A stretch of DNA of 64,000 nt from Mobilicoccus caccae (GCF_030161635.1 NZ_BSUO01000001.1:558001-622000), one strand, 5' to 3'; positions 32,506 to 47,199 are shown, counted from the first letter of the stretch. The notes: generated from the sequence alone by a model not told the origin. Made by a program: numbers and translations.

Positions 32506-33681
32506 ATGTTCGAACTCTCCGCAGATCACGAGGACTTCCGCCGCACGGTCCGCGACTTCGCCGAGTCGCAGATCGCCCCCCACGTGCCGGAGTGGGACCG
32601 CGACCATCACTTCCCTGCCGACCTCATCCCGCAGATGGGCGAGCTCGGCCTGTTCGGCCTGGTCGTCCCCGAGGAGTACGGCGGTCACGCCGGCGAGGGA
32701 GGCGAATTCACCTACCTCTGCCTCGCGATCGAGGAGCTCGGCCGCGTCGACCAGTCGATGGGCATCACGCTGCAGGCCGGCGTCGGCCTGGGGATCAACC
32801 CGATCCTCACCTACGGCACCGAGGAGCAGAAGTCCCGCTGGCTGCCCGACCTCGCCGCCGGGCGCACGATGGCGGGCTTCGGCCTGACCGAGCCCGACGC
32901 CGGGTCCGATGCGGGCGCCACCAAGACCAAGGCGCGCCTGGAGAACGGTGAGTGGGTGATCAACGGCGCCAAGGCCTTCATCACCAACTCCGGCACCCCG
33001 ATCACCTCGGTCGTCACGGTCACCGCCCGCACGGGTGAGACCGAGGACGGCAAGGCGGAGATCAGCGCGGTCATGGTGCCCAACGGGACTCCCGGATTCA
33101 CGGTCGAGCCCGCCTATCACAAGCTCGGCTGGAACATCTCCGACACCCACGGCCTCACGTTCGAGGACGCGCGGGTGCCCGAGGAGAACCTGCTGGGCCG
33201 GCGCGGTCACGGTTTCAAGCAGTTCCTCGCCACCCTCGACGACGGACGCATCGCGATCTCCGCCCTGTCCACCGGCTGCATCCAGCGCATGCTCGAGGAG
33301 GCCTCCGCCTACGCCAAGAGCCGGATCGCGTTCGGCAAGCCCATCGGCGCCAACCAGGGCGTGAGCTTCAAGGTCGCCGACCTCGCCGTCATGGCCGAGA
33401 CGGCGCGCCTGCTCACCTACAAGGCCGCGTGGCTCAAGGACGAGATGCACGCCGGTCGCCGCACGCACACCGAGGTCAAGAAGGCCGCCTCGATCGCCAA
33501 GGTCTACAGCTCCGAGGCGGCCGTCTCCGCCACCCGCATCGCGACGCAGATCTTCGGCGGCAACGGCTTCATGGAGGAGTACCCCGTCGCCCGGTTCTAC
33601 CGCGACAGCAAGATCCTGGAGATCGGTGAGGGCACCTCCGAGGTGCAGCGGATGCTCATCGCCCGATCCTTCGGTCTGTAG
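32506..33681 (+). CDS. Acyl-CoA dehydrogenase
   Basis: The 391-residue flavoprotein introduces a C2-C3 double bond into an acyl-CoA. It has AGFGLTEPDAGSDAGATKTK (FAD and substrate loop), GGNGFMEEYPVARFYRDSKI, and the C-terminal IGEGTSEVQRMLIARSFGL with the conserved EGT/SE signature. Length is normal for short- or branched-chain enzymes. With the carboxyltransferase that follows, and a LiuR-like regulator, the substrate may be a branched-chain acyl-CoA such as isovaleryl-CoA. That is inference from context. It is intact, although it contains a C6 run (32576-32581). Confidence 0.94.
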   Translation: MFELSADHEDFRRTVRDFAESQIAPHVPEWDRDHHFPADLIPQMGELGLFGLVVPEEYGGHAGEGGEFTYLCLAIEELGRVDQSMGITLQAGVGLGINPILTYGTEEQKSRWLPDLAAGRTMAGFGLTEPDAGSDAGATKTKARLENGEWVINGAKAFITNSGTPITSVVTVTARTGETEDGKAEISAVMVPNGTPGFTVEPAYHKLGWNISDTHGLTFEDARVPEENLLGRRGHGFKQFLATLDDGRIAISALSTGCIQRMLEEASAYAKSRIAFGKPIGANQGVSFKVADLAVMAETARLLTYKAAWLKDEMHAGRRTHTEVKKAASIAKVYSSEAAVSATRIATQIFGGNGFMEEYPVARFYRDSKILEIGEGTSEVQRMLIARSFGL

Positions 33682-33785
33682 CGCCCGCAGGCACCTCCGC
33701 CGGAGGCTAGATTGCCCGTGACGCCCCCGCTCGGCCGTGCCGATGGTGCACGTGCGCCTCGTGTGGCCTGAACAGGAAGGTCTCG

Positions 33786-35387
33786 ATGACCGACCCGATG
33801 AGTCAGATCAGTGACGCCCCGTTCGCCGACCCGACGCCCGGACCCGGCGGGGACGCCCGTGTGGCGGACCTGCGCAAGCGGCTGAACCGCGCCCACGCGG
33901 CGTCGGCCACGTTGTCCGAGCGCGCCCGGGCCAAGCTGGACTCCCAGGGCAAGCTGTTCGTCCGCGACCGCATCGACCTGCTGTTCGACGAGGGCAGCTT
34001 CGTCGAGGACGGGCGGTACGCGAACTCGCGGGCCACGGGCCTGCCGGCAGACGGGGTGGTCACCGGTCGCGGCACCGTCGAGGGCCGGCCGGCGATCGTC
34101 ATCGCCAACGACCCGTCGGTCAAGGCGGGGTCGTGGGGCGCCCGCACGGTGGAGAAGATCATCCGCGCCACCGAGATGGCGCTGCGCGAAGAGCTCCCCG
34201 TGTTCTGGTTCGTCGACTCCGCCGGCGCCCGCATCACCGATCAGGTGGAGATGTTCCCGGGGCGCCGCGGCGCGGGGCGCATCTTCCACAACCAGGTGGC
34301 GCTGTCGGGGCGGGTGCCACAGGTGTGCTGCCTGTTCGGGCCGAGCGCGGCCGGCGGCGCGTACATCCCGAGCTTCACCGACGTGATCATCATGGTCGAG
34401 GGCAACGCCTCCATGTACCTGGGCAGCCCGCGGATGGCCGAGATGGTCGTCGGTGAGCGGGTGTCGCTGGAGGAGATGGGCGGTGCGCGGATGCACTGCA
34501 CGGTCTCCGGCGTGGGCGATCTGCTGGCCGAGGACGACGCCGACGCCATCGAGCTCGCGCGTCTCTACTTCTCCTATCTGCCCAGCACGTGGCGGGAGGA
34601 CCCGCCGGTGTACGAGGCGGAGGCCCCGGTCGAGCCGCTCACCCGCGAGAGCGTGCCCGAGGTCGAGAGCGTGCCGTTCGACATGCACGAGGTCATCGAC
34701 GGCCTGGTCGACGAGGAGTCCTTCTTCGAGATCAAGACCCTGTTCGCCCAGGAGCTCGTCATCGGGTTCGCCCGGATGGACGGGCGGACGGTCGGGATCG
34801 TCGCGAACAACTCCGCGGTCAAGGGCGGGGTGCTGTTCACCGACTCCGCCGACAAGGCGGCACGGTTCATCTGGCAGTGCGACGCCTACGGCATCCCGCT
34901 CATCTATCTCGCCGACGTACCCGGCTTCATGATCGGGTCGGACGTCGAGCGCGGCGGGATCATCCGGCACGGGGCCAAGATGGTCAGCGCCGTATCGGAG
35001 GCGACGGTGCCGCAGTTCTGCGTCGTGGTGCGCAAGGCCTACGGCGCCGGGCTGTACGCGATGGGGGGACCGGGCTTCGGGCCCGACGCCACCATCGCCC
35101 TGCCGACCGCGCGGATCGCCGTCATGGGACCTGAGGCCGCGGTCAACGCCGTCTATGCGGGAAAGATCGCCGAGATCGAGGACGAGACCGAACGCTCGGA
35201 GTTCGTCGCCGCCAAGCGCACGGAGTACGAGGCCGACGTCGACCTCGAGCGCCTGGCCGCCGATCTGGTCATCGACGCCGTGGTGGAGGCCGACGCTCTT
35301 CGCGCGGATCTCCTGCGCCGGCTGGAGTACGCGCGGCACCGCGATCGTCGCTTCTCCGACCGTCGTCACGGGGTCCCGCCGGTCTGA
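33786..35387 (+). CDS. Acyl-CoA carboxylase carboxyltransferase subunit (methylcrotonyl-CoA type possible)
   Basis: The 533-residue protein has the two halves of the biotin-dependent carboxyltransferase fold. The N-half has ERARAKLDSQGKLFVRDRID, FVDSAGARITDQ and FGPSAAGGAYIPSFTDVIIM. The C-half has TVGIVANNSAVKGGVLFTDS, IPLIYLADVPGFMIGSDVER and RKAYGAGLYAMGGPGFGPDA. Sequence features such as AGGAYIPSFTD and the C-half signature fit methylcrotonyl- or geranyl-type carboxylases better than AccD5. No biotin subunit is adjacent; AccA at 21-23 kb may supply biotin. It follows the acyl-CoA dehydrogenase by 104 bases, a likely operon. Confidence 0.9.
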   Translation: MTDPMSQISDAPFADPTPGPGGDARVADLRKRLNRAHAASATLSERARAKLDSQGKLFVRDRIDLLFDEGSFVEDGRYANSRATGLPADGVVTGRGTVEGRPAIVIANDPSVKAGSWGARTVEKIIRATEMALREELPVFWFVDSAGARITDQVEMFPGRRGAGRIFHNQVALSGRVPQVCCLFGPSAAGGAYIPSFTDVIIMVEGNASMYLGSPRMAEMVVGERVSLEEMGGARMHCTVSGVGDLLAEDDADAIELARLYFSYLPSTWREDPPVYEAEAPVEPLTRESVPEVESVPFDMHEVIDGLVDEESFFEIKTLFAQELVIGFARMDGRTVGIVANNSAVKGGVLFTDSADKAARFIWQCDAYGIPLIYLADVPGFMIGSDVERGGIIRHGAKMVSAVSEATVPQFCVVVRKAYGAGLYAMGGPGFGPDATIALPTARIAVMGPEAAVNAVYAGKIAEIEDETERSEFVAAKRTEYEADVDLERLAADLVIDAVVEADALRADLLRRLEYARHRDRRFSDRRHGVPPV

Positions 35388-35476
35388 TCCGGGCGGTCCC
35401 CGAGCCGCGTCGAGACAGCTCGGCGGGCTCAACGGGACCGGGGCGCGGGCCTGACCAGACCCGTCGGCGGCGCGAT

Positions 35477-35506
35477 TTGCATCCGTCGAGCGCCGCATCG
35501 TATGGT
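35477..35506 (+). promoter_or_regulatory. Candidate rrn promoter P1
   Basis: TTGCAT (35477-35482) and TATGGT (35501-35506) are separated by 18 bases, matching a sigma-70-type promoter, about 340 bases before the 16S gene. Confidence 0.45.
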
Positions 35507-35561
35507 CTCCAGGTTGCCCAAACGGGGTTCACACGGTGAACTCCGGTCGACACCGGCCGAT

Positions 35562-35590
35562 TTGACCGGCGGAGGCGGGCGGCGTAGGTT
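35562..35590 (+). promoter_or_regulatory. Candidate rrn promoter P2
   Basis: TTGACC (35562-35567) and TAGGTT (35585-35590) are separated by 17 bases. It lies about 250 bases before the 16S gene. The 35388-35842 stretch has no gene; besides the two promoters it holds the rRNA leader and the left arm of the 16S processing stem. Confidence 0.55.
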
Positions 35591-35752
35591 TCAACAGCAC
35601 CTGAACAGCCGGTGAAGAGCAAGGCAAGTCCGAACGAAAGTTCGGAAGCCGAGATTGACACCGAGAGGCCGAACAGGTAAGGTTGAAGAGTTGCCCCGGA
35701 GGCAAAATCCGCAAAGCGGCCAGCGTTTCCGAGTGCATCCGATGCTTGAGAA

Positions 35753-35766
35753 CTCAACAGCGTGCC
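35753..35766 (+). other. Left arm of the 16S rRNA processing stem
   Basis: CTCAACAGCGTGCC in the leader can pair over 14 positions, three of them G-U, with GGCGCGTTGTTGGG at 37524-37537 in the spacer. This would bring the two ends of the 16S precursor together for RNase III. The pairing is read directly from the sequence; the processing role is known for rRNA operons. Confidence 0.7.
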
Positions 35767-35842
35767 AAAAATCGATGCCAATTGTTTGTTGGTTGATCGT
35801 CAATGTTTTGTTGATTGATTGGCCAGGATTTTTGAATGATTC

Positions 35843-40790
<4,948 letters not shown>

Positions 40791-40876
40791 AACGATGATG
40801 TTCTGCGTCCACTGTATGGTTCTCGATACATCAGCCCCCCACGCCTTGTGTGGGTGTGGGTTGATAAGTCGATAGT

Positions 40877-40994
40877 GTTACGGCGGTCATAGCGAGAGGG
40901 AAACGCCCGGTCCCATTCCGAACCCGGAAGCTAAGCCTTTCAGCGCCGATGGTACTGCACTGGGGACGGTGTGGGAGAGTAGGACGCCGCCGGA
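40877..40994 (+). rRNA. rrf: 5S ribosomal RNA
   Basis: The sequence GTTACGGCGGTCATAGCGAG to GGAGAGTAGGACGCCGCCGG has the 5S ends pairing with each other, plus the CCCGGTCCCATTCCGAACCC and AAGCTAAG core motifs. It is the third gene of the operon, 86 bases after 23S. Confidence 0.96.
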
Positions 40995-41008
40995 CTAATT
41001 GTGTGAGT

Positions 41009-41039
41009 GAAGGGGTTCCCGTTTATCGGGAACCCCTTC
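41009..41039 (+). terminator. rrn operon terminator
   Basis: GAAGGGGTTCCCG (41009-41021) pairs perfectly with CGGGAACCCCTTC (41027-41039) around TTTAT. A short T-containing stretch follows. It is 15 bases after the 5S gene. Confidence 0.92.
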
Positions 41040-41097
41040 CTTGCGTTGTGCCGCTAGTGTGGGTTCGGCAGATGCCACCCCACGAAAGGCCAGGCCC

Positions 41098-41888
41098 GTG
41101 ACGGACCACGAACCCCTCGCGCTCTCCACCGGTGATGTTCTCTCCACGCTCGACCGGGGAGTACTCACCGTGACGCTGAACCGCCCCGATACCCTCAACG
41201 CCGTCTCCGCAGCCATGCTCGAGACGCTCGAGGCCGTCGTGCGCGCCGGATCCGCGTCACCCGAGGTGCGGGTCGTGGTGCTCCGCGGCGCCGGCAAGGG
41301 ATTCTGCTCAGGAGCCGACCTCGACCCCGACGGGCCCCCTCAGCAGCGACGCTCGACGCCGGCAGCGCCTTCGTGTCCGCGATCCGCAACTGCCCGCGTC
41401 CCGTCGTCAGCGTCGTTCAGGGCCCGTGCGCCGGCATCGGTGTGTCGATGGCCCTCGCTGCCGACCTCGTGGTGGCCTCCGACAAGGCGTTCTTCCTCCT
41501 CGCCTTCGCGAACATCGGCCTCATGCCCGACGGCGGCGCCACAGCACTCGTGGCAGCGTCGATCGGCCGCGCCCGCGCCATGCGCATGGCGCTGCTGGCC
41601 GAGCGCGTGCCGGCCTCCGACGCCTTCGACTGGGGGCTGGTGTCCCACCTCGCGTCCGCCGGCGAACTCGACTCCGAGGTCGAGGCGCTCGTCACCAAGC
41701 TCGCGACCGGGCCCTCGCTCGCCTACGGCAGCACGAAGACGGCGGTCAACGACGCGACCCTGGGGGAGCTCAACGAGGCCTTCCAGCGGGAGCGCTACGG
41801 ACAGACGAGCCTGATGTGGACCGACGACTTCGCCGAGGGCGTCGCCTCGTTCCGCGAACGCCGCACGCCGGACTTCACCGGCTCCTGA
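41098..41888 (+). CDS. Enoyl-CoA hydratase/isomerase family protein (frameshifted)
   Basis: The repaired 263-residue protein belongs to the crotonase family, which hydrates or isomerises enoyl-CoA. The N-half has VTLNRPDTLNAVSAAMLETL and GKGFCSGADLD (oxyanion-hole residues). The C-half has RPVVSVVQGPCAGIGVSMAL and LMPDGGATALVAASIG. The frame breaks at C5 41335-41339; one added C reads GPPSAATLDAGSAFVSAIRN. The GTG at 41098 starts close to the family N-terminus. It stands alone downstream of the rrn terminator, with the convergent maf gene 34 bases beyond its stop. Confidence 0.9.
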
Positions 41889-41922
41889 CCCTGCGAGGGC
41901 TGCTCAGGTACGCGGGCGTGCC

Positions 41923-42557
41923 TCAGGTGCGCAGGGTGTGCCAGGGGACGTCGATCTCGGCGAGCAGCTCGCGCAGCAGCGGCAGGCTCACCCCGACGAC
42001 GTTGTGGTGGTCGCCCTCGAGGCCGGTGACGTACGGGCCGCCCAGCCCGTCGATGGTGAAGGCTCCGGCCACACGCAACGGCTCACCTGTCCCCACGTAG
42101 GCGTCGATCTCCTCATCGGTCAGGCGCGCGAAGTGGACGGTCGTCGACGCGACCGCACCGAGCGTCGCCGCCGTTCCGTCCTCCCGGGTGTCGATGATCC
42201 AGTGCCCCGAGTGGAGGACTCCGCTGCGGCCGGACATCGCGCGCCACCGGCGACGAGCCTCCTCGGCGTCCGCAGGCTTGCCGTGCGTCTCCCCGTCCAG
42301 GTCGAGCACGGAGTCGCACCCGAGGACGATGCCGTCCCATTCCTCCTCGTCGAGGACGGCGGCGACGTCCTCACACTTGGCCCGGGCGAGGAGCAGCGCG
42401 ACGTCCTCGGCGGCCAGCTCTCCGTGGCGTTCTGCCGCAGCGGCCTCGGCCGCCGCCTCGTCGACGGAGGACACCCGCACGAGCGGATCCACACCCGCCC
42501 CCGCAACGTGCGCAGGCGGGCAGGGGAGGCGGAGGCGAGGCACAAGGAGATCGACAC
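41923..42557 (-). CDS. maf: Maf-family nucleoside triphosphate pyrophosphatase (frameshifted)
   Basis: Maf proteins hydrolyse non-canonical or excess nucleoside triphosphates. The correct N-terminus MSISLCLASASPARLRTLR lies in the frame starting at 42557, with the SxSPRR-like phosphate loop as ASASPARL. The rest (VRVSSVDE, VLGCDSVLDLDGETHGKPA, DGLGGPYVTGLEGDHHNVVG) is in another frame. Adding one base at the run 42498-42502 reads RGAGVDPLV and gives about 211 residues. In actinobacteria maf sits near accD5-accE5-birA, as it does here. Confidence 0.93.
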
Positions 42558-42567
42558 GAGCGCAACC

Positions 42568-44232
42568 CTACCGAGCGTCGAGGGCTCGCCTCAGGGTGTC
42601 CAGGCCCACCGAACCCAGGTCGAGGGCCCGGCGGTGGAAGTCGCGGAGCGAGAACGCGTCTCCCTGCGCGCGAGCGACGTCGTCGCGCAGCTGCAGCCAC
42701 AGCCGCTCGCCGATCTTGTACGACGGCGCCTGACCCGGCCAGCCCAGGTAGCGGTCGAGCTCGAAGCGCAGGGTGTTCTCCTTGATGCTGACGTTCGAGC
42801 GCAGGAACGCCCACGCCTTGTCGTAGTCCCAGGTGCCGCCGCCGACCTCGGCCGGCGCCTCCAGACCGCAGTGCACCCCGAGGTCGACGACCACCCGGGC
42901 CGCGCGCAACGCCTGACCGTCGAGCATGCCGAGGCGGTCCGCGTCGTCGTCGAGGTAGCCGACCTCGGCCATGAGGCGCTCGGCATAGAGCGCCCATCCC
43001 TCCCCGTGTCCGGAGACCCAGCACAGGTGACGCCGCCAGCGGTTGAGCAGGTCGGCGCGAGCCGCGGTCTGCCCGATCTGGAGGTGATGCCCGGGCACGC
43101 CCTCGTGGTAGACGGTGGTGAGTTCGCGCCACGTCCCGAAGCGCGTCACACCCTTGGGCACCGACCACCACATGCGTCCCGGTCGGGTGAAGTCCGCGCT
43201 GGGACCGGTGTAGTAGATCCCGCCCGTCGTCGACGGCGCGATGCGACATTCGATGCGGCGCACCGGCTCCGGGATGTCGAAGTGCGATCCGGCGAGCTCG
43301 GCGATGGCGGCGTCGGCCTTGCCCTGCATCCACTCGCGCAACGCGTCGGTGCCCTCGATGAGGTACCGCGGGTCGGCGTCGAGGTGCTCGAACACCTGCT
43401 GTATCGAGGCACCCGGGCGGATGCGCCCGGCGACCTCGCGCATCTCTGCCAGGATCCGCGCGAGTTCGTCCTGACCCCAGGCGTATGTCTCGTCGATGTC
43501 GATGTCGGTGCCGAGGAAGTTGCGTGACCAGATGGGGTACAGGTCGCGCCCGCAGCCGTCGACCTCAGCCGCCAGCGGGAGGAGTTCGGTGATGAGGCGC
43601 TGCTTGGTCTCCTGGTAGCCCTCCGTGGCGGCCGCGGCGCCTCCCGAGACCAGTTCCGCCGCCGGTCCGTCGACCCGGGTGGCACCCACGACGGACATCC
43701 GGGCGAAGGTGCCGTCGGGGCCGGTGAGGTCGTCGATCTGGCGCAGACACCCCTCGATCTGGCGGCGCGTGGTGACCATCCCCGTCGCGGCCGCCGACAT
43801 CAGCGAGGCGTGCCACTCTCTGAGCGCCTGGGGGATCGCCGCGAAGTAGCGGCCGATCGCGACCCAGTCCTCCTCGGTCTCGGTCGGCATGAGGTCGACG
43901 GTGTCGCGCAACTCCTGCAGCGGGGACTCGATCACGTCCAGGCTCATCGCCTGCAGACCGGACTCGTACATCGCCTCCTCGACGCCGAGCCGCTCCCGCA
44001 TCGCGTCGACGGTCACCTCGTCCACCGCGTCGACCGGCGTCATCGACCCCAGGGCGACCAGCGTCGATCGACGCAGCGCCGACCGTTCGGCCAGACCGTC
44101 GGGGGAGAGGTCGTCGATGGGCCGCTCGTCCACGGTCATGCCCAGGTTGATGGCCGTCAGCGGGCTCAGGGCGAGGAGGTCGTCGGTGTACGCCTCGGCG
44201 AGTCGGTCGATGTCGGTGAAGTCACGGGTCAC
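42568..44232 (-). CDS. DUF885 domain protein (putative metallo-hydrolase)
   Basis: The 554-residue protein has the DUF885 core: RMWWSVPKGVTRFGTWRELT, TVYHEGVPGHHLQIGQTAAR with HExxxxH-type residues, and CWVSGHGEGWALYAERLMAE with a conserved Glu. These motifs resemble zinc carboxypeptidase-like active sites and the family is predicted to be a peptidase. There is no signal peptide. The GTG at 44232 avoids a 29-codon extension without homology. It is 10 bases from maf and transcribed the same way, so a shared transcript is likely. Confidence 0.9.
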   Translation of the reverse strand: MTRDFTDIDRLAEAYTDDLLALSPLTAINLGMTVDERPIDDLSPDGLAERSALRRSTLVALGSMTPVDAVDEVTVDAMRERLGVEEAMYESGLQAMSLDVIESPLQELRDTVDLMPTETEEDWVAIGRYFAAIPQALREWHASLMSAAATGMVTTRRQIEGCLRQIDDLTGPDGTFARMSVVGATRVDGPAAELVSGGAAAATEGYQETKQRLITELLPLAAEVDGCGRDLYPIWSRNFLGTDIDIDETYAWGQDELARILAEMREVAGRIRPGASIQQVFEHLDADPRYLIEGTDALREWMQGKADAAIAELAGSHFDIPEPVRRIECRIAPSTTGGIYYTGPSADFTRPGRMWWSVPKGVTRFGTWRELTTVYHEGVPGHHLQIGQTAARADLLNRWRRHLCWVSGHGEGWALYAERLMAEVGYLDDDADRLGMLDGQALRAARVVVDLGVHCGLEAPAEVGGGTWDYDKAWAFLRSNVSIKENTLRFELDRYLGWPGQAPSYKIGERLWLQLRDDVARAQGDAFSLRDFHRRALDLGSVGLDTLRRALDAR

Positions 44233-44336
44233 GCTTCGACGGTACGTGTGCGCAGGTCCTGCCCGTCTGCTATTTGCGCAAAGTCCGCTGCATCGGGACG
44301 GGCGTCCGCGGCGACACACGGGCCCCGGACCAGAAA

Positions 44337-44372
44337 CGCCGAGACCGCCGGCTATAGCCGGCGGTCTCGGCG
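44337..44372. terminator. Perfect 16-bp hairpin terminator
   Basis: CGCCGAGACCGCCGGC (44337-44352) pairs with GCCGGCGGTCTCGGCG (44357-44372) around TATA. It lies after the accE stop (minus strand) and before the DUF885 start. Its centre resembles the duplicated hairpins at 20996-21070. Confidence 0.85.
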
Positions 44373-44382
44373 GGTGGTGGGG

Positions 44383-44727
44383 TCAGCGACGACCCCAGCC
44401 CAAGGCGGGGGAGACGCCGCCGCCGAAGCGTCGGGAGGGTCGGGCCCACCCGCGTCGCAGGTTGGGCTCGGCCGATCCCGAGTCGCTGCCGAGCGCCGCC
44501 AGCAGCACCGTGACGGCCGCGACCTCCTCGACCGTCGGGTTGCCGCCGGTGATCGCGACGACCGGCTCGGGGGCGGCGTCGGTGTCTCCACCGGTGTCTC
44601 CACCCGTGTCGTCGGCGGAGTCGGCCCCCTCGCGCCCCGACGTCTCTGCGGCCTCGGCGGCCTCTGCGGGCTCGGTGCCGTCTGCCGGGTCGACCTCGGG
44701 ACCGGTGTCGGTGCTGTCGTTCGTCAT
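44383..44727 (-). CDS. accE: Acyl-CoA carboxylase epsilon subunit
   Basis: The 114-residue protein has an acidic, Ala/Glu/Asp-rich N-terminus and the family core GGNPTVEEVAAVTVLLAAL, ending in a Trp- and Arg-containing tail (RRGWARPSRRFGGG). Epsilon subunits stabilise or activate actinobacterial propionyl/acetyl-CoA carboxylases. The ATG at 44727 lies 16 bases after the accD stop at 44744, so the two are cotranscribed. Confidence 0.88.
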   Translation of the reverse strand: MTNDSTDTGPEVDPADGTEPAEAAEAAETSGREGADSADDTGGDTGGDTDAAPEPVVAITGGNPTVEEVAAVTVLLAALGSDSGSAEPNLRRGWARPSRRFGGGVSPALGWGRR

Positions 44728-44743
44728 CGCGTCTCCTCGAGGC

Positions 44744-46363
44744 TCACAGCGGGATGTTGCCGTGCTTCTTCTCGGGCAGCTTGGCGTGTTTGGTGCGCAG
44801 GGCACGCAGGGCCCGGATGACCTGCAGGCGGGTCTCCGACGGCGGGATCACGGCGTCGATGTAGCCGCGCTCGGCCGCGATGTAGGGGTTGGCGAGCGTG
44901 GTCTCGTACTCCTCGACGAACTGGGCGCGCGCCTCGTCGACGTCGCCACCGGCGTCGATGACCTTCTGGATCTGCTTGCGGTAGAGGATGTTCACCGCAC
45001 CCTGGGCGCCCATCACGGCGATCTGCGCCGTGGGCCACGCCAGGTTGATGTCGGCGCCGAGGTGCTTGGACCCCATGACGTCGTACGCGCCGCCGTAGGC
45101 CTTGCGCGTGATGACGGTGACCAGCGGGACCGTCGCCTCGGCGTAGGCGTAGATGAGCTTGGCGCCGCGGCGGATGATGCCGTTCCACTCCTGGTCGGTG
45201 CCCGGCAGGAAGCCCGGGACGTCGACGAACGTCAGCACCGGGATGTGGAAGGCGTCGCAGGTGCGCACGAAGCGGGCGGCCTTCTCGGACGCGTCGATGT
45301 CGAGGGTGCCGGCGAACTGCATCGGCTGGTTGGCGACGATGCCGACGCTGCGGCCCTCGACCCGGCCGAACCCGCAGACGATGTTGGGCGCGAACAGGGA
45401 GTGCACCTCGGTGAACGCGCCGTCGTCGACGATGGTCTCGATGACCTGGATCATGTCGTAGGGCATGTTCGGGCTGTCCGGGATGAACGTGTCGAGGGCC
45501 TCGTCCTCGGGCGTCATCTCGGGCAGCTCGTCGAACTCGAAGACCGCCGCCTCCTCGAGGTTGTTCTGCGGCAGGAACGACAGCAGTTCGCGCACGTACT
45601 CGATGGCGTCGTCCTCGGTCTCGCCCATGTAGTGCGCCACGCCCGACTTGGTGTTGTGCGATCGGGCGCCGCCGAGGTCCTCGAACGCGACGTCCTCACC
45701 GGTGACGGTCTTGATGACGTCGGGACCGGTGATGAACATGTGGGAGGTCTGGTCGACCATGACGATGAAGTCGGTGATGGCCGGGGAGTACACGGCGCCG
45801 CCGGCGCACGGGCCCATGATCAGCGAGATCTGCGGGATGACACCGGAGGCCATGACGTTGCGCTTGAAGATCTCGCCGTAGAGGCCGAGGGAGGCCACGC
45901 CCTCCTGGATGCGGGCGCCGCCGGAGTCGTTGATGCCGACCACGGGGCAGCCGATCTTCATGGCCAGGTCCATGACCTTGATGATCTTCTCGCCGAAGAC
46001 CTCACCGAGCGACCCGCCGAACACGGTGAAGTCCTGCGCGAATACGCACACGGGGCGGTTCTCGACGGTGCCGTACCCGGTGACGACGCCGTCGCCGTAG
46101 GGGCGGTTCTTGTCCTGGCCGAAGTTGGTGGAGCGGTGCCGGGCCAGGCCGTCGAGCTCGACGAAGCTGCCCTCGTCCAGCAGCTGCTCGATGCGCTCGC
46201 GGGCGGTCTTCTTGCCCTTGGCGTGCTGCTTCTCCACGGCGCGTGCCGACCCGGCGTGGACCGCCTCGTCGTTGCGGCGGCGGAAGTCCGCCAGACGGCC
46301 GGCGGTGGTGTGCATGTCTTCGGTGGAGGCGTCGGTGCCCCCGGGATTCACGGCATCGCTCAT
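44744..46363 (-). CDS. accD: Propionyl/acetyl-CoA carboxylase beta subunit (AccD5-like)
   Basis: The 539-residue carboxyltransferase transfers the carboxyl group from biotin to propionyl- or acetyl-CoA. It has [60 protein letters not shown] and a C-terminal [12 protein letters not shown], the usual AccD5 ending. It is intact. The partner biotin subunit is AccA at 21-23 kb. It is divergent from birA; only 23 bases separate the start codons. Confidence 0.96.
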   Translation of the reverse strand: MSDAVNPGGTDASTEDMHTTAGRLADFRRRNDEAVHAGSARAVEKQHAKGKKTARERIEQLLDEGSFVELDGLARHRSTNFGQDKNRPYGDGVVTGYGTVENRPVCVFAQDFTVFGGSLGEVFGEKIIKVMDLAMKIGCPVVGINDSGGARIQEGVASLGLYGEIFKRNVMASGVIPQISLIMGPCAGGAVYSPAITDFIVMVDQTSHMFITGPDVIKTVTGEDVAFEDLGGARSHNTKSGVAHYMGETEDDAIEYVRELLSFLPQNNLEEAAVFEFDELPEMTPEDEALDTFIPDSPNMPYDMIQVIETIVDDGAFTEVHSLFAPNIVCGFGRVEGRSVGIVANQPMQFAGTLDIDASEKAARFVRTCDAFHIPVLTFVDVPGFLPGTDQEWNGIIRRGAKLIYAYAEATVPLVTVITRKAYGGAYDVMGSKHLGADINLAWPTAQIAVMGAQGAVNILYRKQIQKVIDAGGDVDEARAQFVEEYETTLANPYIAAERGYIDAVIPPSETRLQVIRALRALRTKHAKLPEKKHGNIPL

Positions 46364-46386
46364 GGGCGCAGCCTAGCCTTGTGGCC

Positions 46387-47199
46387 ATGTCGGAGACTCT
46401 TCACGCCTCTGTGCTCGTCGACACGCTGGCGGTGCCCTCGGGTGCCTGGTCGCGCGTGGACGTCTGCGGTGTCGTCGGATCGACGAACGCGGTGTCCCTC
46501 GCCGAGCCGGTGCCGTGGCGGGTCGTCGTGGCCGAGCAGCAGGACGCGGGGCGGGGCCGGCACTCGCGGGCGTGGGTGTCGCCGGCCGGGACGTCGGTGG
46601 CGATGTCGATGACGGTGCCGCTGCCGCCGAGGCCGGAGGAGTGGGGGTGGATCCCGCTGGTCACGGGGCTGGCGGTGCGTGACGCGCTGGCCCGGGTGGG
46701 TGGCGACGCCCTCGACGTCGCGCTCAAGTGGCCCAACGACGTGCTCATCCGTGCCTCCGACGGCAGCGGCGAGCTGCTCAAGGTGTGCGGGATCCTCTGC
46801 GAGAGCGCCGGCGACGTCGTCGTGGTCGGGGTGGGCGTCAACGTGTCGGTCGCCCGGGAGGATCTGCCCGTTCCGACCGCGACCTCCCTTGCTCTCGAAG
46901 GGTTCTCGGGACAGGCGGCGCGTGAACAGGTCGTCATCGCGGTCGCGGAGGCCTTCGCCACGCGGTTCGCGACCCTGAGCAACGGCGGCCCGTTCGTCCG
47001 GGGCCTGCGGGCGGACTACCGGCAGCGGTGCTCGACGATCGGTCTCGACGTGCGGATCCACGTGCCGGGCGACCAGATCGTGAGCGGTCGGGCCGTGGAT
47101 GTCGACGACGAAGGGCGGCTGGTCGTCGAGTCCGATGCGGGCCGTAAGGCATTCGCGGCAGGTGACGTAGTTCACGTCCGCCGGTCCGACCAGGCATGA
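46387..47199 (+). CDS. birA: Biotin--[acetyl-CoA-carboxylase] ligase
   Basis: The 270-residue enzyme attaches biotin to AccA. Motifs are CGVVGSTNAVSLAEPVPWRV, EQQDAGRGRHSRAW (biotinyl-AMP site), LKWPNDVLIRASDGSGELLK and KVCGILCES. There is no N-terminal DNA-binding domain, so it is the non-repressor type. The C-terminal RIHVPGDQIVSGRAVDVDDE is the usual SH3-like part. The stop overlaps the cyclase ATG by four bases. Confidence 0.95.
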   Translation: MSETLHASVLVDTLAVPSGAWSRVDVCGVVGSTNAVSLAEPVPWRVVVAEQQDAGRGRHSRAWVSPAGTSVAMSMTVPLPPRPEEWGWIPLVTGLAVRDALARVGGDALDVALKWPNDVLIRASDGSGELLKVCGILCESAGDVVVVGVGVNVSVAREDLPVPTATSLALEGFSGQAAREQVVIAVAEAFATRFATLSNGGPFVRGLRADYRQRCSTIGLDVRIHVPGDQIVSGRAVDVDDEGRLVVESDAGRKAFAAGDVVHVRRSDQA

